From Cerioporus squamosus (lineage: Eukaryota > Basidiomycota > Agaricomycetes > Polyporales > Polyporaceae): a DNA stretch of 64,000 nucleotides. Below are positions 10,463-22,254 of the stretch, in pieces; positions within the stretch are counted from its first letter, which is position 1, and the number at the start of each line of letters is the position of its first letter. Both the position numbers and the translations under genes were made by a program. The notes under the pieces are model-generated. The model was not told the DNA's origin. It saw nothing but the letters and a program-made list of their open reading frames with translations, and did not search any database. The stretch covers positions 744,001-808,000 of the forward strand of contig JABYQS010000002.1 of assembly GCA_022592435.1 (NCBI GenBank), read 5' to 3'.

Positions 10463-13400
10463 ATGGACGTGCCGTTCTCGTCTTCGGGCGCGATGAGCCG
10501 CGCTCACTACGCTCTAGTTCGCAAGATAGAGACTGCGAGTCCGCAGGCTGCCGACCAGATACTTCTGGCCGAAGTACATTCAATCCGCAACCAGTTGACG
10601 CGCTCAACTTTGACCTTGGTGAGTACGTGTGGGTACAGACTGTGTTTCGATGGCTCATGGGCATTGCAGAAGCAATGCAAGGAGAGTCTGGTCCTGCTGC
10701 TTTACTGTTCTATGGCGATCAATCCCGGCGTGCATGTCGACCTTGAGTTCGCGTTACCACACGCGATCAACCTCGCGGAGGCGGGGCAAACTATACAGGA
10801 CAAGCGGACAGGTATGTGTACTCTCCTCGTCTCTGGAAGGAACTCTGGCTAGAAGGGCCGTTCAGGTTACCTGTTCTGCGCGGAAGTCATGCCGTCCGAG
10901 CATGAACTGCAACTTATGCTGGTGAACTCCATTCGGAAGGTAGGTCGCTCTCCGCTCACAGACAACAAACATCATAACCTGTAGTAGGACCTAGAGAGCA
11001 CATCTGTGCCACGGATTTGCCTTGCACTCGATACCCTAATCCAATCCCCGTCCAGAGACGTCATACCCGCTATACAGTCTCGCCTGCACGACCTACTCTC
11101 GCATAACTCGTCAGTACGAACAGTATTGTGTACCTACTGTCTAATGCACCGACCATGTCTGCATGTGCAGTTCTCACGTGAAGCGGCGCGCCTTGCTCGC
11201 GTTCTCCAAGCTTTCCGAGCTGGACTCCGACATCCTCAGGGACATTGTGAGCAAGACACGGAAACGACTCAGCGATTCCGATGAAGTCGTTGTCAGTGCT
11301 GCTTTAACTCTCACACATACTTTGGTCAAGGTATGTCACCAGGCTGTCAGTGCGTTCTCTTGTTCATCTACTCTATGGACAGACGGGACATCTGCACAAC
11401 GACAAATACCATAAGCTCCTGTCTGACCTCCTACGGTCTATATGGTCACAGGGAAGGAATGGTTCCCATGGTCTCTTGCTCGGCACAGTTGTGCAGGCTC
11501 TTGCACAGGCTAAGTATGTGCTCTTTGTCGCTTTCCTTCTATTGCCCCGGTGACGCGGCATGAAACAGGCCGTCTGCGGAGGATTTGCAGGTCATTTCGG
11601 AGATAGTCCATCACTATGCACAGACGGGACCATCTGGATATGGTGAGTCCGCTCATCCCATCTGTGACACTACTTCTAACACGAATGCTCAGCAATCCTC
11701 CAGCAGTGCTTCCGCGCCGTCGCTGCCTCCGCCACGAACGTGCTGTCTGATGTTCAAATGAAGACCGGCATATCCTTCGTGAAAGAGATCAGGCATCTCC
11801 TAACCACTAATGACCCTAATGCTCTTTATGTCTTCATTTGTTCCCTCTCGTCCGTGAATCCGACGTTGTGGGCGGGCACCACGCCCGAATCCCCTGCAGT
11901 TCTTGAGGAATGGGAGGTTGAACGGGTAATGAAGTTGCTTGAATGTGAGGACAGACTCATCCGCAAGCAGGTGAGCGAACCAGTATTCTCAACTGTCTTG
12001 CCGTCATTCATATGAGTCTGACTTAAGACGTTACGAACGCTATGGAGAGTCGACCAAAACATCGTTGAAGCTTACTATGCTCGAGCTCTGCAGGGGGAGC
12101 TGCCGTCCTCTTCTGTGAACGGAACTCAGGACAACCTCCCACGTCTACTCGAGATCCTGGATATCATCTGTGGTGACGACGGAGAGGCATACGCGCATCA
12201 GCTCAAGAATGCTCTCAAGGCCGCAGAGGGCGAGGGCCATCTGGACAGAAGAGTTGTGCTGCAAGAGGCGGTAGAAGAGATGCTAACTCGCATACACTCA
12301 GGTAGGTTGGCGTGCAGGCTACCAGTTCGCTGACTGACTGTTCCCCAAGCTGACAGCGCCTGGAGATGCGGATGCATAGGAGTGTTGTTCGCTTCCGTGA
12401 TCGACAAGGACAGCGAAGTCGGGCCAACGCTCATGGTCATCCTTACCGCGCTCTTCTGCGATTATCTGGAGCTGTCGCCCATCTCTCCGACTGAACTTCT
12501 CCGCGGACTTGCAGACCGCCTCCCCTCATATTCAGGTAAGGGCTCGCTTACTTTTGACTTCACTCTGCAATTCGCGCGCTGAGTACGCTCCCATTAGCTT
12601 CTATTCAAGATGTGTCTCTAGTCACGATGTTGCGCATCTCCGCGGAGACGGATGAAGTCGCACAAGAGGTCATGGACGCCGTCAAGGAGGTGCATGAGCG
12701 GAGCGGCAGACATTTGCGACGAGTACGTTTACATGCAGACAAGACATCAGGATCACTGACCACCGCGTTCCCCAGAGATGTGAACAATTCATCACGCTAT
12801 CGCAATCGAAGGATACTCTCAAACGCATCATTGCCTCCGCACACTCCTCGTCAGTGAGTGCACTGAGCATCATCGACCGCAAACAGCCTTGTCTGACTTC
12901 ATGTAGTTGCCAGACTTCGTCATGGCCCTGGAGAAGTACGAGGCAAACCAGCGAAGAGCTCCCTCTCGGTCTCCAGTCCTTCTCCCCAGCTCGCCCCCGC
13001 TCAAATCGCATACACCGGAGCCGTCATCATCTCGTGCATCGCCCGTCCCAAGTAAACTTCGCTACGCTGCGTACGAACCGCCCAGGCCAACACGGCGGCT
13101 GCGACGTATGAGCAGCAGCAGTTCCCGACATTCGGACGATGGCGGCTCCCGTAGCCGGTCATACCAGGATGCCATGTCGATGACTGTCACTGCTGGGGAC
13201 CTCACCATCGCTGCCCAGACGTCGGACTTGCGCTCCATACCAAGTGTGAGTGTATTTCTTCGGCGCTTTCTACGCTTGTCGCACTCAACCCTGTTTGCAG
13301 AGTTCTCCCCGGCAGACCGGGCTGTCCCCACTTCCCATCGTGCAGATCCTGGATGAAGAGCCATCGGTACGCTTCAATCGTTCTCTCCACCTCGAACACT

Positions 13401-13897
13401 TACTCATGCTCCCACATCAACGGTTCTAGAACCAGGCACCAGCAGCGGACCTCATTGCGCTGGATTCGCCGTTCATGTCCGAACCAGCAGCTCCGTCCAT
13501 CGCAAGCACCCTGAGTAGCATTGCTGAGCAAGACTTCGAAACGACGTGGAACGCCCTCGACTCCAGTGCCGCTCGCGGGTGGTGCGAATCATCCATAGAT
13601 GCCGTGTTGCGGAAGTTGCAAGGGCTTCAACGGCAGCTGAGGGTATCGGAAAGAGACAGGCCTCCTTTCGAAGGTACAGTTTTTCCTTCGCGTTCACGCC
13701 CCATTGGATTTCACTCAGCATGTCTCCTGCTCGCAGGCGATCTGAAGATCGTCATTTGCGCAGACCCCGGGGAACAGTCGTCGAAGACAGGGCTCGCGGC
13801 TATCCGTCTGAAAGAAAGCGACGACGACAGTTGTCTGTGGTGGATGCGATGCGAAGATGAGCAGCTCCGAAACATCATCAAGGCAACCCTGAGATGA
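10463..13897 (+). CDS. Adaptin N-terminal-type Armadillo protein, AP-4 epsilon-like
   Basis: About sixteen exons give a protein of roughly 860 residues. The N-terminal part is alpha-solenoid with adaptin signatures: KESLVLLLYCSMAINPGV, GYLFCAEVMPSEHELQLML, LVNSIRKDL, and HVKRRALLAFSKLSELD. Similar repeats continue to about 12,700. After a Ser/Pro/Arg-rich hinge (near 12,950-13,200) there is a small C-terminal region ending WWMRCEDEQLRNIIKATLR. Large adaptin subunits bind cargo and other subunits in vesicle coats. The overall plan fits AP-4 epsilon best, but I cannot separate it firmly from other large adaptins. Introns use GTCAGT (near 11,110) as well as standard donors. All phases agree. Confidence 0.75.
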
Positions 13898-13974
13898 GGC
13901 CAAACGTCATCAAGTATGAGCAGCATTAGAATATGCGATGTATGTATGTGTACACTTGATTTGGCTACTGCTGT

Positions 13975-16004
13975 CTATCGTGTCTGGACGTAATCGTCAA
14001 TCTTGAGCAGGAGGCAGACCGTCTCTGTCGAAAGCTCAATTGCGCTCGTCGAAACAAGGAGAGGCTGAACGACATCCTCTTCCAGGATGTTCGAGATGAG
14101 ACCCTGGTCATGGAGTCAGCACAGGACACAGGTACGCAATGGTGATCAGCTACCGTACCTTGCGCACGTTGATACCAGCGTTCCGCTCGCCGAGTGCATG
14201 CCTGTTGCGGAGCTCGGTTACGATTGCGATAGGGTTGAGACCAGCGTTCTCAGCGAGCGTCGTCGGGATAACCTCCAGAGCATCGGCATACGCCTGGAAG
14301 CAGTACGCCTCCATACCCTTCAGTGTATGGGCGTACTGCGAGAGCAACCGCGAAATGTGGATCTCGGGTGCACCACCACCAGCGATGAGAGCCCTACAGC
14401 GCAGCCGTCAGCATGCATCAGGGGAAACACCCCAGGAGAGTGGACGTACCGCTTCTTCACGAGACACCGGACCACACAGAGGGCGTCGTGCAGACTACGT
14501 TCGCACTCCTCGAGGACAAGGCTGTTGCTACCCATGGCGAGCACGCTGACAGTGCGGCCCCTGTTCTTCACGCCGGTAATGCGGACGACCTTCGCTCCAG
14601 CATGATTCGTCTCCTCGACGAGGTCGGCGTAGCCGAGCTTGTCCTCCGTGAACGCCTCGATGTCCGCAATAGGCTTGCACCCAAGACTCTTCGAGAGGAA
14701 CTCAATCTCGTCGCGCTCGACATCCTTGACGACGAGGATATTGAGCCGCTTGAGGAACGTGAGCGAGATGTCGTCGACGGCGTCGCGGAGGATAGACTTC
14801 TGGATAAGGAGGACGTTGCAGTTCGCCTTCTTGATCTTCTTGCACATGTTGAGGAGGTATTGCCGGCCCTCCTTGATGACTTTGTCCATCTGGCGATAGT
14901 CGTTGATCACGACCGTGTTGTCCATCTGTGGAGGACTATCAGACAAGCACGCTAGAAATCACCAAAGATACGTACGTCGGGTTTCGGTGCGCTCAATTGG
15001 AATTGGATGAGGCCGATCTTCGCCTTCTCTATCCGCGTTGGGCCGCCGACCGTGGTGACGACGTTTTGGTTGAGTACAACCCCATCGACCAGTTGCGTGT
15101 CCTCTATTGTGCCGCCAACCTTCTTGACGATACGGATGTCCCGGAGGTCAACATTGGAGGAGGTTTGCGTGGCGAGACGGGTCACTGCAGAGACAGCGAT
15201 GGGTGCAAGGGTGGAGGAGTATTGGGAGACGATCTGAGGGCAAACGCGTTCAAACAATGCCCACAAGCCGAGTCGGCGGAAATCACTCACTTTTGAATTC
15301 AGGGAAGTGGTAGCGGCACGGAGAAGCGAGGTCTTGTCGTCGAGGTTGATGGGGGTGGACAGTTCCGTCAAGTACTCGACAGCCTTTGCGGATGCCTTCT
15401 GGAACGACTCCGCGATGATGGTGGGGTGCATGCCTTTTTGCAGCATCTTCTCGGCTGCGCCGAGTAGACTTCCCGCGAGGACAACGACGGAAGTGGTACC
15501 ATCACCAGCTTCAACATCTTGTGCGGCGGAAAGATCGACAAGCTAATCGCCTGTAAGGAGGTGTAGAGACTAAGCTCATATGTACGTACCATCTTGGCAG
15601 CAGGGTGCAATGCTTGTATGCTTTTCAAGATCGTCGCACCATCGTTCGTGATAATGAGCTCTCCCTTGGACGTTTGGATCTATGGAAGGCATTAGTTTCG
15701 CCCTAGGTCAAGATACATTCCTGCACGCACCATCTTGTCCATACCCCTCGGGCCAAGCGATGTCCGCACTGCATCGCTGATGGCTGTTTGCGCGCCATGT
15801 CAATATAGACAAGACCGGCACCTGCACTTTGGTGGATCATACCCTTTGCAGCGACCATGTTAGACAGGCGCACTTCCATGGGCTTACCCTGAGCAATCGG
15901 TGAGCTCGCGCGATCATAGTCATGTTGATTATGCGTACCTTGTCATTGAAGGCTTTGTTCGAGCCAGTGGCCAGGGCATGGGGAGCAGCAGCAGGGGCAG
16001 ACAT
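13975..16004 (-). CDS. CCT4: T-complex protein 1 subunit delta (CCT4), group II chaperonin
   Basis: The start is [19 protein letters not shown] at 16004. Chaperonin motifs appear in order: [34 protein letters not shown], the ATP-binding [12 protein letters not shown], and [18 protein letters not shown]. The delta-type apical region ([18 protein letters not shown]) follows, then [19 protein letters not shown] and a C-terminus ending [15 protein letters not shown] is the cytosolic hetero-oligomeric chaperonin that folds actin, tubulin and WD40 proteins. All exons join in phase. The stop is only 77 bases from the stop of the convergent adaptin-like gene, and the start is 176 bases from the divergent UFD1 gene, suggesting a shared promoter. 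Confidence 0.94.
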
Positions 16005-16180
16005 GGTGGACGAGCGGCGGATCGAAGGCAGTCGAAAGTGCCCCGTCCGCAAATGCATGGACGCGCTCGAGCGCCCAGTCTCGCGCACGTGAAACGAAGC
16101 GCCCAATTACGCGTTGACGAGCCACCGCGTCTGTATACGCTGCAGCTCCCTCTCTTCCTCTCTCCAGGTTCTCCCCTACC

Positions 16181-17885
16181 ATGGCTTTCGTACGTCTCTC
16201 GTCGCTCTCGGAAACAATGCGCTGACATTTGCTTAGTTCGACCAAGATAACATCGGTGTCGGTCCTGGTGGTTTCTTCGCCCAGTTCGCTCAGTACGTTC
16301 ATTGCACGAGCATGAATTCACTCATATTCATCCCTGGCATAGAGGACTTGGTGGCGTGGCCGCTCGTCGTGTTGGAAGACCGAATCCGAGGGCATACGAT
16401 GAATATTTCAAGGCGTACAGCGTTGCGATGCTTCCTGGGAGACCACGCGAGAACGTCAGCTATGGTGGAAAGAGTGCGTACCTCCTCTCAACTGATCTGA
16501 GTGCGCGTCGCCGCTAAATGCGGTCTATCTCCAGTCATCATGCCTCCCTCTGCCCTTGCCAACCTTACCAATATGGATCTCGAATCTCCTTGGATGTTCA
16601 AGCTTCGCAATCCCGCCAACCCGGCGGCTTCGACACATGGGGGTGTCTTGGAGTTCATCGCTCAGGAGGGCTGCGTGCATTTGCCTGCCTGGATGATGCA
16701 GACTTTGCGACTCAATGAGGGCGATCCCATCCGCGTGACTGGCTGCGAGTTGCCCAAGGGCAAGCTGGTGAAGCTGCAGGCGCAGACCGTGGACTTCCTC
16801 GAGATCTCAGACCCTAAGGCAGTGTGCGTATTGCTCTCCACTTCTCTACATATGGATCAAGTCCTGACCATTCCGCAGCCTCGAGCAATGCTTGCGCAAC
16901 TTCTCCGCTCTCACGCAAGGTGACATCATCGAGATCTCATACAACTCGATTGTCTTCGGTCTACTTGTCATGGAGACCCAACCGGGTGGCGAAGGAATCA
17001 GCGTCCTCGATACAGATCTCGAGGTCGACTTTGCGCCCCCTGTTGGTTACGTCGAACCCGAGCGACCGAAGCCTGCCCCGCAGGCTACCATGGCGTCCAG
17101 GCTGAACATTGATCTCAGCTCCTCTACTCCTGGATCTTCTCGACCTTCGTCTGCTATGGCTGGCACCTTTGCCGGTGCAGCCCCGAAAGGAGGTGCAATC
17201 ACCAAGAGTGGAGACCAATGGGAGGTCTTTAAGGGCAAGGGTGAAACGCTCGGCGGCCGCAAGACCAAGGGCAAGGGTATCAGCCACAGGAAGGCCGAAG
17301 AAGCACCTGAAAGCAGCAAGATCATTCGTACAGAGTAAGTACTCAATGATAACCTGACTATCAGTGCTCGCTAACGTCCTGATAGCAAGCAACGCGTCGT
17401 GACGAACAGCAGCTTAGAGAACGACGCATACGTTCCGGCTCCCCTGAACCTGCCCTTTGGCAAGCTCTTCTTTGGGTACAACATCCAGCCATACGTGCCG
17501 CCTTCGGAGAATGCCTCCAGCTCACCAGCACAGGTACGTCCATATTCCATTGACAGCGTCGCACGTACTTACTGGCAGTTCAGTCGGACTCGTTCTCCGG
17601 CTCCGGAACCACCCTGGCCAGCGGGAAGGCGCAGTCCACTTCCTCAGCGAAGGGCAAGTCCAAAGAAGAGCCTTCGTCATCGACGTCCTGGGGCTCGGGA
17701 GGACAGACCCTCGGTAGCCGTTCCACGCAAGCACCCCAGCCGCGTGCTGTCGGGGCCGGAGGGGCTTCGGTACCTGTCCTCCCTAGCCGCAATAGGCAAC
17801 AGCAAGAGAACGGCAGAGGAGCCCAACGCCAGACTATGGTGTTGATGATGACGATGAGGACATGATTGACTATGACAGTGACTAG
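16181..17885 (+). CDS. UFD1: Ubiquitin fusion degradation protein 1 (Cdc48/p97 cofactor), tail out of frame
   Basis: The UFD1 double-psi barrel domain is clear: YSVAMLPGRPRENVSYGGK, IIMPPSALANLTNMDLESP, WMFKLRNP, GVLEFIAQEGCVHLPAWMM, QTVDFLEISDPKAVLEQCL and NFSALTQGDIIEI. A Gly/Ser-rich region with a Cdc48/Npl4-binding stretch follows, then PLNLPFGKLFFGYNI. UFD1 pairs with NPL4 to deliver ubiquitinated clients to Cdc48 in ERAD. Exon 1 is only nine bases (MAF) before a GTACGT donor. In the last exon the frame is lost at CCC 17822-17824. One added C gives PTPDYGVDDDDEDMIDYDSD and a stop at 17883-17885, the acidic tail expected of fungal UFD1. As written the frame stops early at 17863. Confidence 0.88.
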
Positions 17886-18196
17886 CCTCGCACCTCCGCG
17901 GATAGCCATCGGGGGCGAGTGGATTGCACTGGGAGTCGGAACCCGTCGCTACGCTCTTGGACTACTCTCGCATGTTAGTATCTCCCGTTTGTGTACAGTT
18001 ACGACTACGAAGACGAACTCGGCAGCGACGCACGCATTTGTATCATTCATTCTATCGCAATACACATAGATCATGTTTGCTACATTCTGCCTGATTCGAG
18101 AAGTAGTTCGTGGAGAGCGCGTATGGAGACAGTAGGTATATCGACACTTTCATTCACTTCCGTTGCCCCCTTGGTAACCGCGGTACTTCCAAATCT

Positions 18197-20351
18197 TCAC
18201 AGCATCACGACACCAATGCCCCTGCCAGCTGGGACTCCGCCGGTTGCGGTCAGGCCGGCGAGAGGAGGAGTGCGCCAGTTGTACAGGTAGAAGTTGAGAA
18301 TCCCGTCTCCCTGACCGAACTGCGAAGCCGCGCGTAAGCCCAATTGCATGTGATGAAGAACTTGCGGAGGAACCTACCCTCAAGTCAGACAAGAAGCACA
18401 CATTGTCCATGAGCGTCATCGCGTTCATCACGTCGAACTTGGCGTTGTCTGCAACGATGAGAGCGTCTCCGACGAGCTCCTCCAATCGTCTCTTCAGGCG
18501 GCCGCTCTCCTCCGCGCCCTCCTCGAACGCCGTCTCGGTTGCATAGTAGAACAGATACGCCGCGTTCAGCAGGTTGTGCTTGGGATGCTTAATGATTGTC
18601 GATGGGAGCGAGTAGAACGAGAAGTAGTCCGTGATTTTGTGCGTCTTCGGGTTCTGCAATGCGATGTGCACTCATCATGAGCGCCGTCGTGACAGAGCAA
18701 TGTGGAGGAGTTGGCGCACCTCAACGACGTACGTCCACACGACCTGGCCGTCCCGCGGTTTCTTCCAGCTCTCGCCGCCTCGCGGTCCCTCGCCCGTGCC
18801 GCTGAGGAACTGGTGGCGAATCTCGTCTTCGGTGAACACGGGTGACATGTCGAACCGACGCATATAACGAGCGAAGAGGTCAGAGACCTGCGGGACGTCG
18901 CGCTCCTCCATCTCTCGGAGTCCTTGGTCCAGTAGACGGGGCCGGTCAGGAACCTTATGCAAGCGAATCATGCGCGCAAGCGTCATGGTAGACGGTACAC
19001 CCGTGAACCCTACATCCACCAGCTTGGGGATGTTGAGACAGCGGTGGTAGTACCTGCGGCGGCATGGCGGATTGCGATGAGTGACTGCGGCGCGAGCGGG
19101 GCCCTATGTGACGGAACGTACCGACAGCTCGAGACAGGTGTAGGGATGAGCACTCCGGCGGTGTACAGGGCCTGGAAGATACCCTTGAGGTTGCATTGCC
19201 GGGTGACCTCCTTGATGAGCACAGGTGCTAACCGCTTGGAGCGCAGCTTCTTGTGCACGCAGAGGAAGTTGACCTCGCTCGCGTTGATTGTGCTGGAGAC
19301 GGACAAGTCATGAGCAAAAGCCAGTAGGCGTATAGTCAGAGCGAGCTCACTGGGTCCGGACGCGGACCGTAACTGGGACGGCTGAGATGAACGCAACGAG
19401 CTTCTTGCTCGAAGCGACCCGCACACCAATATGCCAATCCTGATAATACCCTGGCGGCTTGAGTGCCCTGAATTATATCGAATGAGCTTACAGCGATGGC
19501 ATGATACTGACGAGGACATACCAAGACAGGAACTCTGCGGAGTATTGGAAGCGGAAAGAGGCATCGTCGTCTTCGACGTAATGTCCTGACAAGAGCTCGT
19601 ACAGCTCTCGGAGTTGCGCAGGGTCGTTGATATCAAGCATGGACCAAGTAAACTCCTTGGGTAGAGGGTAAGGTTCTTGTCGCACCTCTTCGCGAGGTTT
19701 CGACGGTTCAATGGGTCCATCCTCCTCTGGCGGCGCGTCGCCTAAGACAAATGGCTTCAGCATACTCATCCCGGACTTTCGAGGAACCAAGCGAGCTTCT
19801 CACCTAGTTGTGGGACAGGTTGTGTACCCCAGAACTACAAAACAATCACTTGTTGAAGCTCGAGATACACAGAGAGATACTCGACGCGTACATACCTTGT
19901 GCCCACCCGTGTCCTTCTTGTTCTTCCCACCAATACCCGTCTTGCCCTGCAGCACCTCCTTCAGCTTCATCTGCTCCAACGCCAGCCGCACCGTCTCTGG
20001 GTCCGCGTTCGCCGCCGCCTCGCCGCCCTCCGCGCGGACCTTCTCAAGCACGATCTTCACGACATCATCCGAGATTGCGTCCTTGCCCCCACGGAGGGCA
20101 CTCAGGGCCTTCAGTGCCTTCGACCGCTTCTTCTTCTTCTTCTTGCTCGCAGTCCCAGGAGTGTTCACCTGTGTTGCGCTGGAAGAGCCCGCGGCACCGG
20201 GCTCTTGCTCGGGCTCGTCGTCGGGCTCAGATCCTTCGGACTCGAAGTCATCTTCTCCGTCCTCGGCGTGCGCGGATGATTCGATCGGCTCGGGGTCGAC
20301 AGCCTTGACCTTCTCCTTTGCTTTCTGCTGTGATGTGGACGGTTCGGACAT
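18197..20351 (-). CDS. NMT1: Glycylpeptide N-tetradecanoyltransferase (N-myristoyltransferase)
   Basis: The N-terminal 120 residues are acidic, then carry a [14 protein letters not shown] basic block, the usual ribosome-association region of NMTs. The catalytic part shows [76 protein letters not shown] and [19 protein letters not shown]. Downstream are [19 protein letters not shown] and the C-terminal [16 protein letters not shown] followed by GIGVVML, whose free C-terminal carboxylate acts as the catalytic base in this family. The enzyme attaches myristate to N-terminal glycine of client proteins. About eight exons join in phase. The stop at 18197 is convergent with UFD1. Confidence 0.94.
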
Positions 20352-20581
20352 CGCTACGATGGGGGAGGAAGGTACAGCTACGTGGATGCACGGGGAGAAG
20401 GCCTACGAGTATGACGTCCTCCAGGAACAGGGCGCTTCCCGAGAATTTCGGAGATCATCTTGCCCGTGGTGGGATTGAGCGACGGTACGTACGGTCTGCG
20501 AATCCTTGAATGCGAATGCCAGCATATGACATGGTATATGTACTTCAGCAGAAGGTATTGATTACAAGTAGAATAACGTCG

Positions 20582-22066
20582 TCAGGCTCCGCGTCGCCTC
20601 CTCTTCACCCTTTCTGCCAGACTAGAACCACCGGCACTCGATAGCGTCTCCTCGACAGCTGTTTCGAGTTGTGCGAGGGTTTCCTCCTCCATATCGACCG
20701 GCTTCGACCGGACACGCTTCGATTGCGTGCGCTTTCGTTTGCCGGAGGCAGGGATGGACACCGGAGTAGCTATACCAGGGCTCTCCTCAGACGATACTGA
20801 ATTGGGTGTAAGCGCGGGTGTCGACGGTGTTGTGGGTGTTGAAGGTGATGCAAGACCGTAGGACGCGAATGACTTCAAATCGGCTGTGAACAGAACCTGC
20901 AGAACGTTGATAAGCGTCTATCCTTGCACTCACATGAGGCTATTACTTAGTACTCACCGAGTGTGCCCAGCCGGCATACTCGCCCCAGACTGCTGCGAGC
21001 TTGGTGCTCACTTCTTCGTACAACTTGGGAGACATTGTCCCCGTCTTCGTGGCCCCGCGAAGGCCATAGTGCTTGATCGCAATTTGGTGCACATGTGTGT
21101 CTACCGGGATCACTTCCCGCTGTTAAGAGCCTTCAGCACTTGGGAGACAGAAGCAGTCGGTGCTTGCGTACCTTGTCGAGGCTCATGAGAAGGATGCAAT
21201 CTGCAACCTTGCGGCCGACTCCCATTAGCTTGAGTAGTTGGGTCCGCGCGTCGGAAGTGCTCATATCGCGCAGTGTTCGGAGCCATTCTTCCGACGCTTC
21301 CAGGTTGGTCTGAGGGTTCACTGTAGCACCATGCGCATCGACGAGCATTGCCGCGGTCTTCTGTATAAAGTCCGCTCGGTAGCCAAAGCCAAGTGTACGA
21401 AGTCGAGCTGACACGTCGGGTGCTGCCAAGGCAGAGGGTGAGGGAAATGGATGGTACTCCTCATCAGTGGGGTTGGAGCCAGCGGGGGGAGGTAACGTCA
21501 AGAGAGGCGGCGAGTATGTGAGACAAAGGGACTTGACCATCTTCGTGATCCGCGCAATGTTGTTGTTCGACGAGCAGATGAAACTGTCCTCTGTGATGAG
21601 ATATGCATGAGGCGGACTTGTGGAAAACGTACGATATGAGGTTCTCAAACGGATCCTGCCTCAGCATCCTGATCCCTTCGAAGCGGTCCCTCACTCGATG
21701 GAAGACAGGATCGGCCAGGCTCCATTGCCTGTACAAGTCAACAAGATCAACGTCGAGCTGGAAGTAGTCGCGTATCCAGGCCAGGGTCTCTGCTTCTCTC
21801 TCCTGTTGATCCCCGGGTACCGCAGAAGGGAAGACGGCACGATAGAAGAGTGTGTCCATGGACTGCCGGAGACATATGACGCGGTCACGGAGGCAGAGTC
21901 GATACTCATGTGTCGGAGCATTGGCATCAAGAAAACGCTGCTCTGGGGGTAGAAGAGGAAAGATGTTCCAACGAAAGGACTGGCCACATTTCAGCACGGC
22001 GGCGAGAGACAGCTGAGCAAGTGGAAGGGGAAGAGCGTGGAAACCAGCTGGAATTGCGGTGGCCAT
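20582..22066 (-). CDS. OGG1: 8-oxoguanine DNA glycosylase/AP lyase
   Basis: The N-terminal OGG domain starts MATAIPAGFHALPLPLAQLS and contains LAAVLKCGQSFRWN. The helix-hairpin-helix/GPD core follows: DPFENLISFICSSNNN, IARITKMVKSL, LRTLGFGYRADFI, then LMGVGRKVADCILLMSLDK, whose Lys aligns with human K249, and EVIPVDTHVHQIAIKHYG, whose Asp aligns with D268. The enzyme excises 8-oxo-guanine opposite C. The C-terminus adds about 90 residues beyond the core, Pro/Thr/Ser-rich with two basic clusters (KRKRTQSKRVRSKP and VKRRRRGA) that look like nuclear localisation signals. Four exons join in phase. It is divergent from the Lys-rich protein gene with 188 bases between starts. Confidence 0.94.
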
Positions 22067-22230
22067 TCCGGAAGTCGCACAGTTAAGGCGGAAAGCGCGT
22101 AGTTTTGCGACTGCGAACGACGAGGTGAGCAGGGGAAGTGGAGGGGAAAGGACAATTGGCGTCGGCGGGAGACTTACGCGCGCGTACGAACGGCGCCTCT
22201 CTCGACACTCAACTCTCCAAGGACCACCAC

Positions 22231-22252
22231 TCGTCTCGTCTCGTCTCGTCTC
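22231..22252 (+). repeat. Pentanucleotide TCGTC repeat just before a start codon
   Basis: About four tandem copies of TCGTC end two bases before the ATG at 22255. The tract is pyrimidine-rich, and such tracts often mark transcription start regions in fungal promoters. It probably lies in the short 5' UTR. Confidence 0.6.
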
Positions 22253-22254
22253 TC

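Noticed and set aside
19711..20478. Plus-strand ORF of 255 codons with a Phe-rich stretch
   Set aside because: Antisense of the NMT N-terminus; the FFFFFF run is the reverse of the poly-Lys block.
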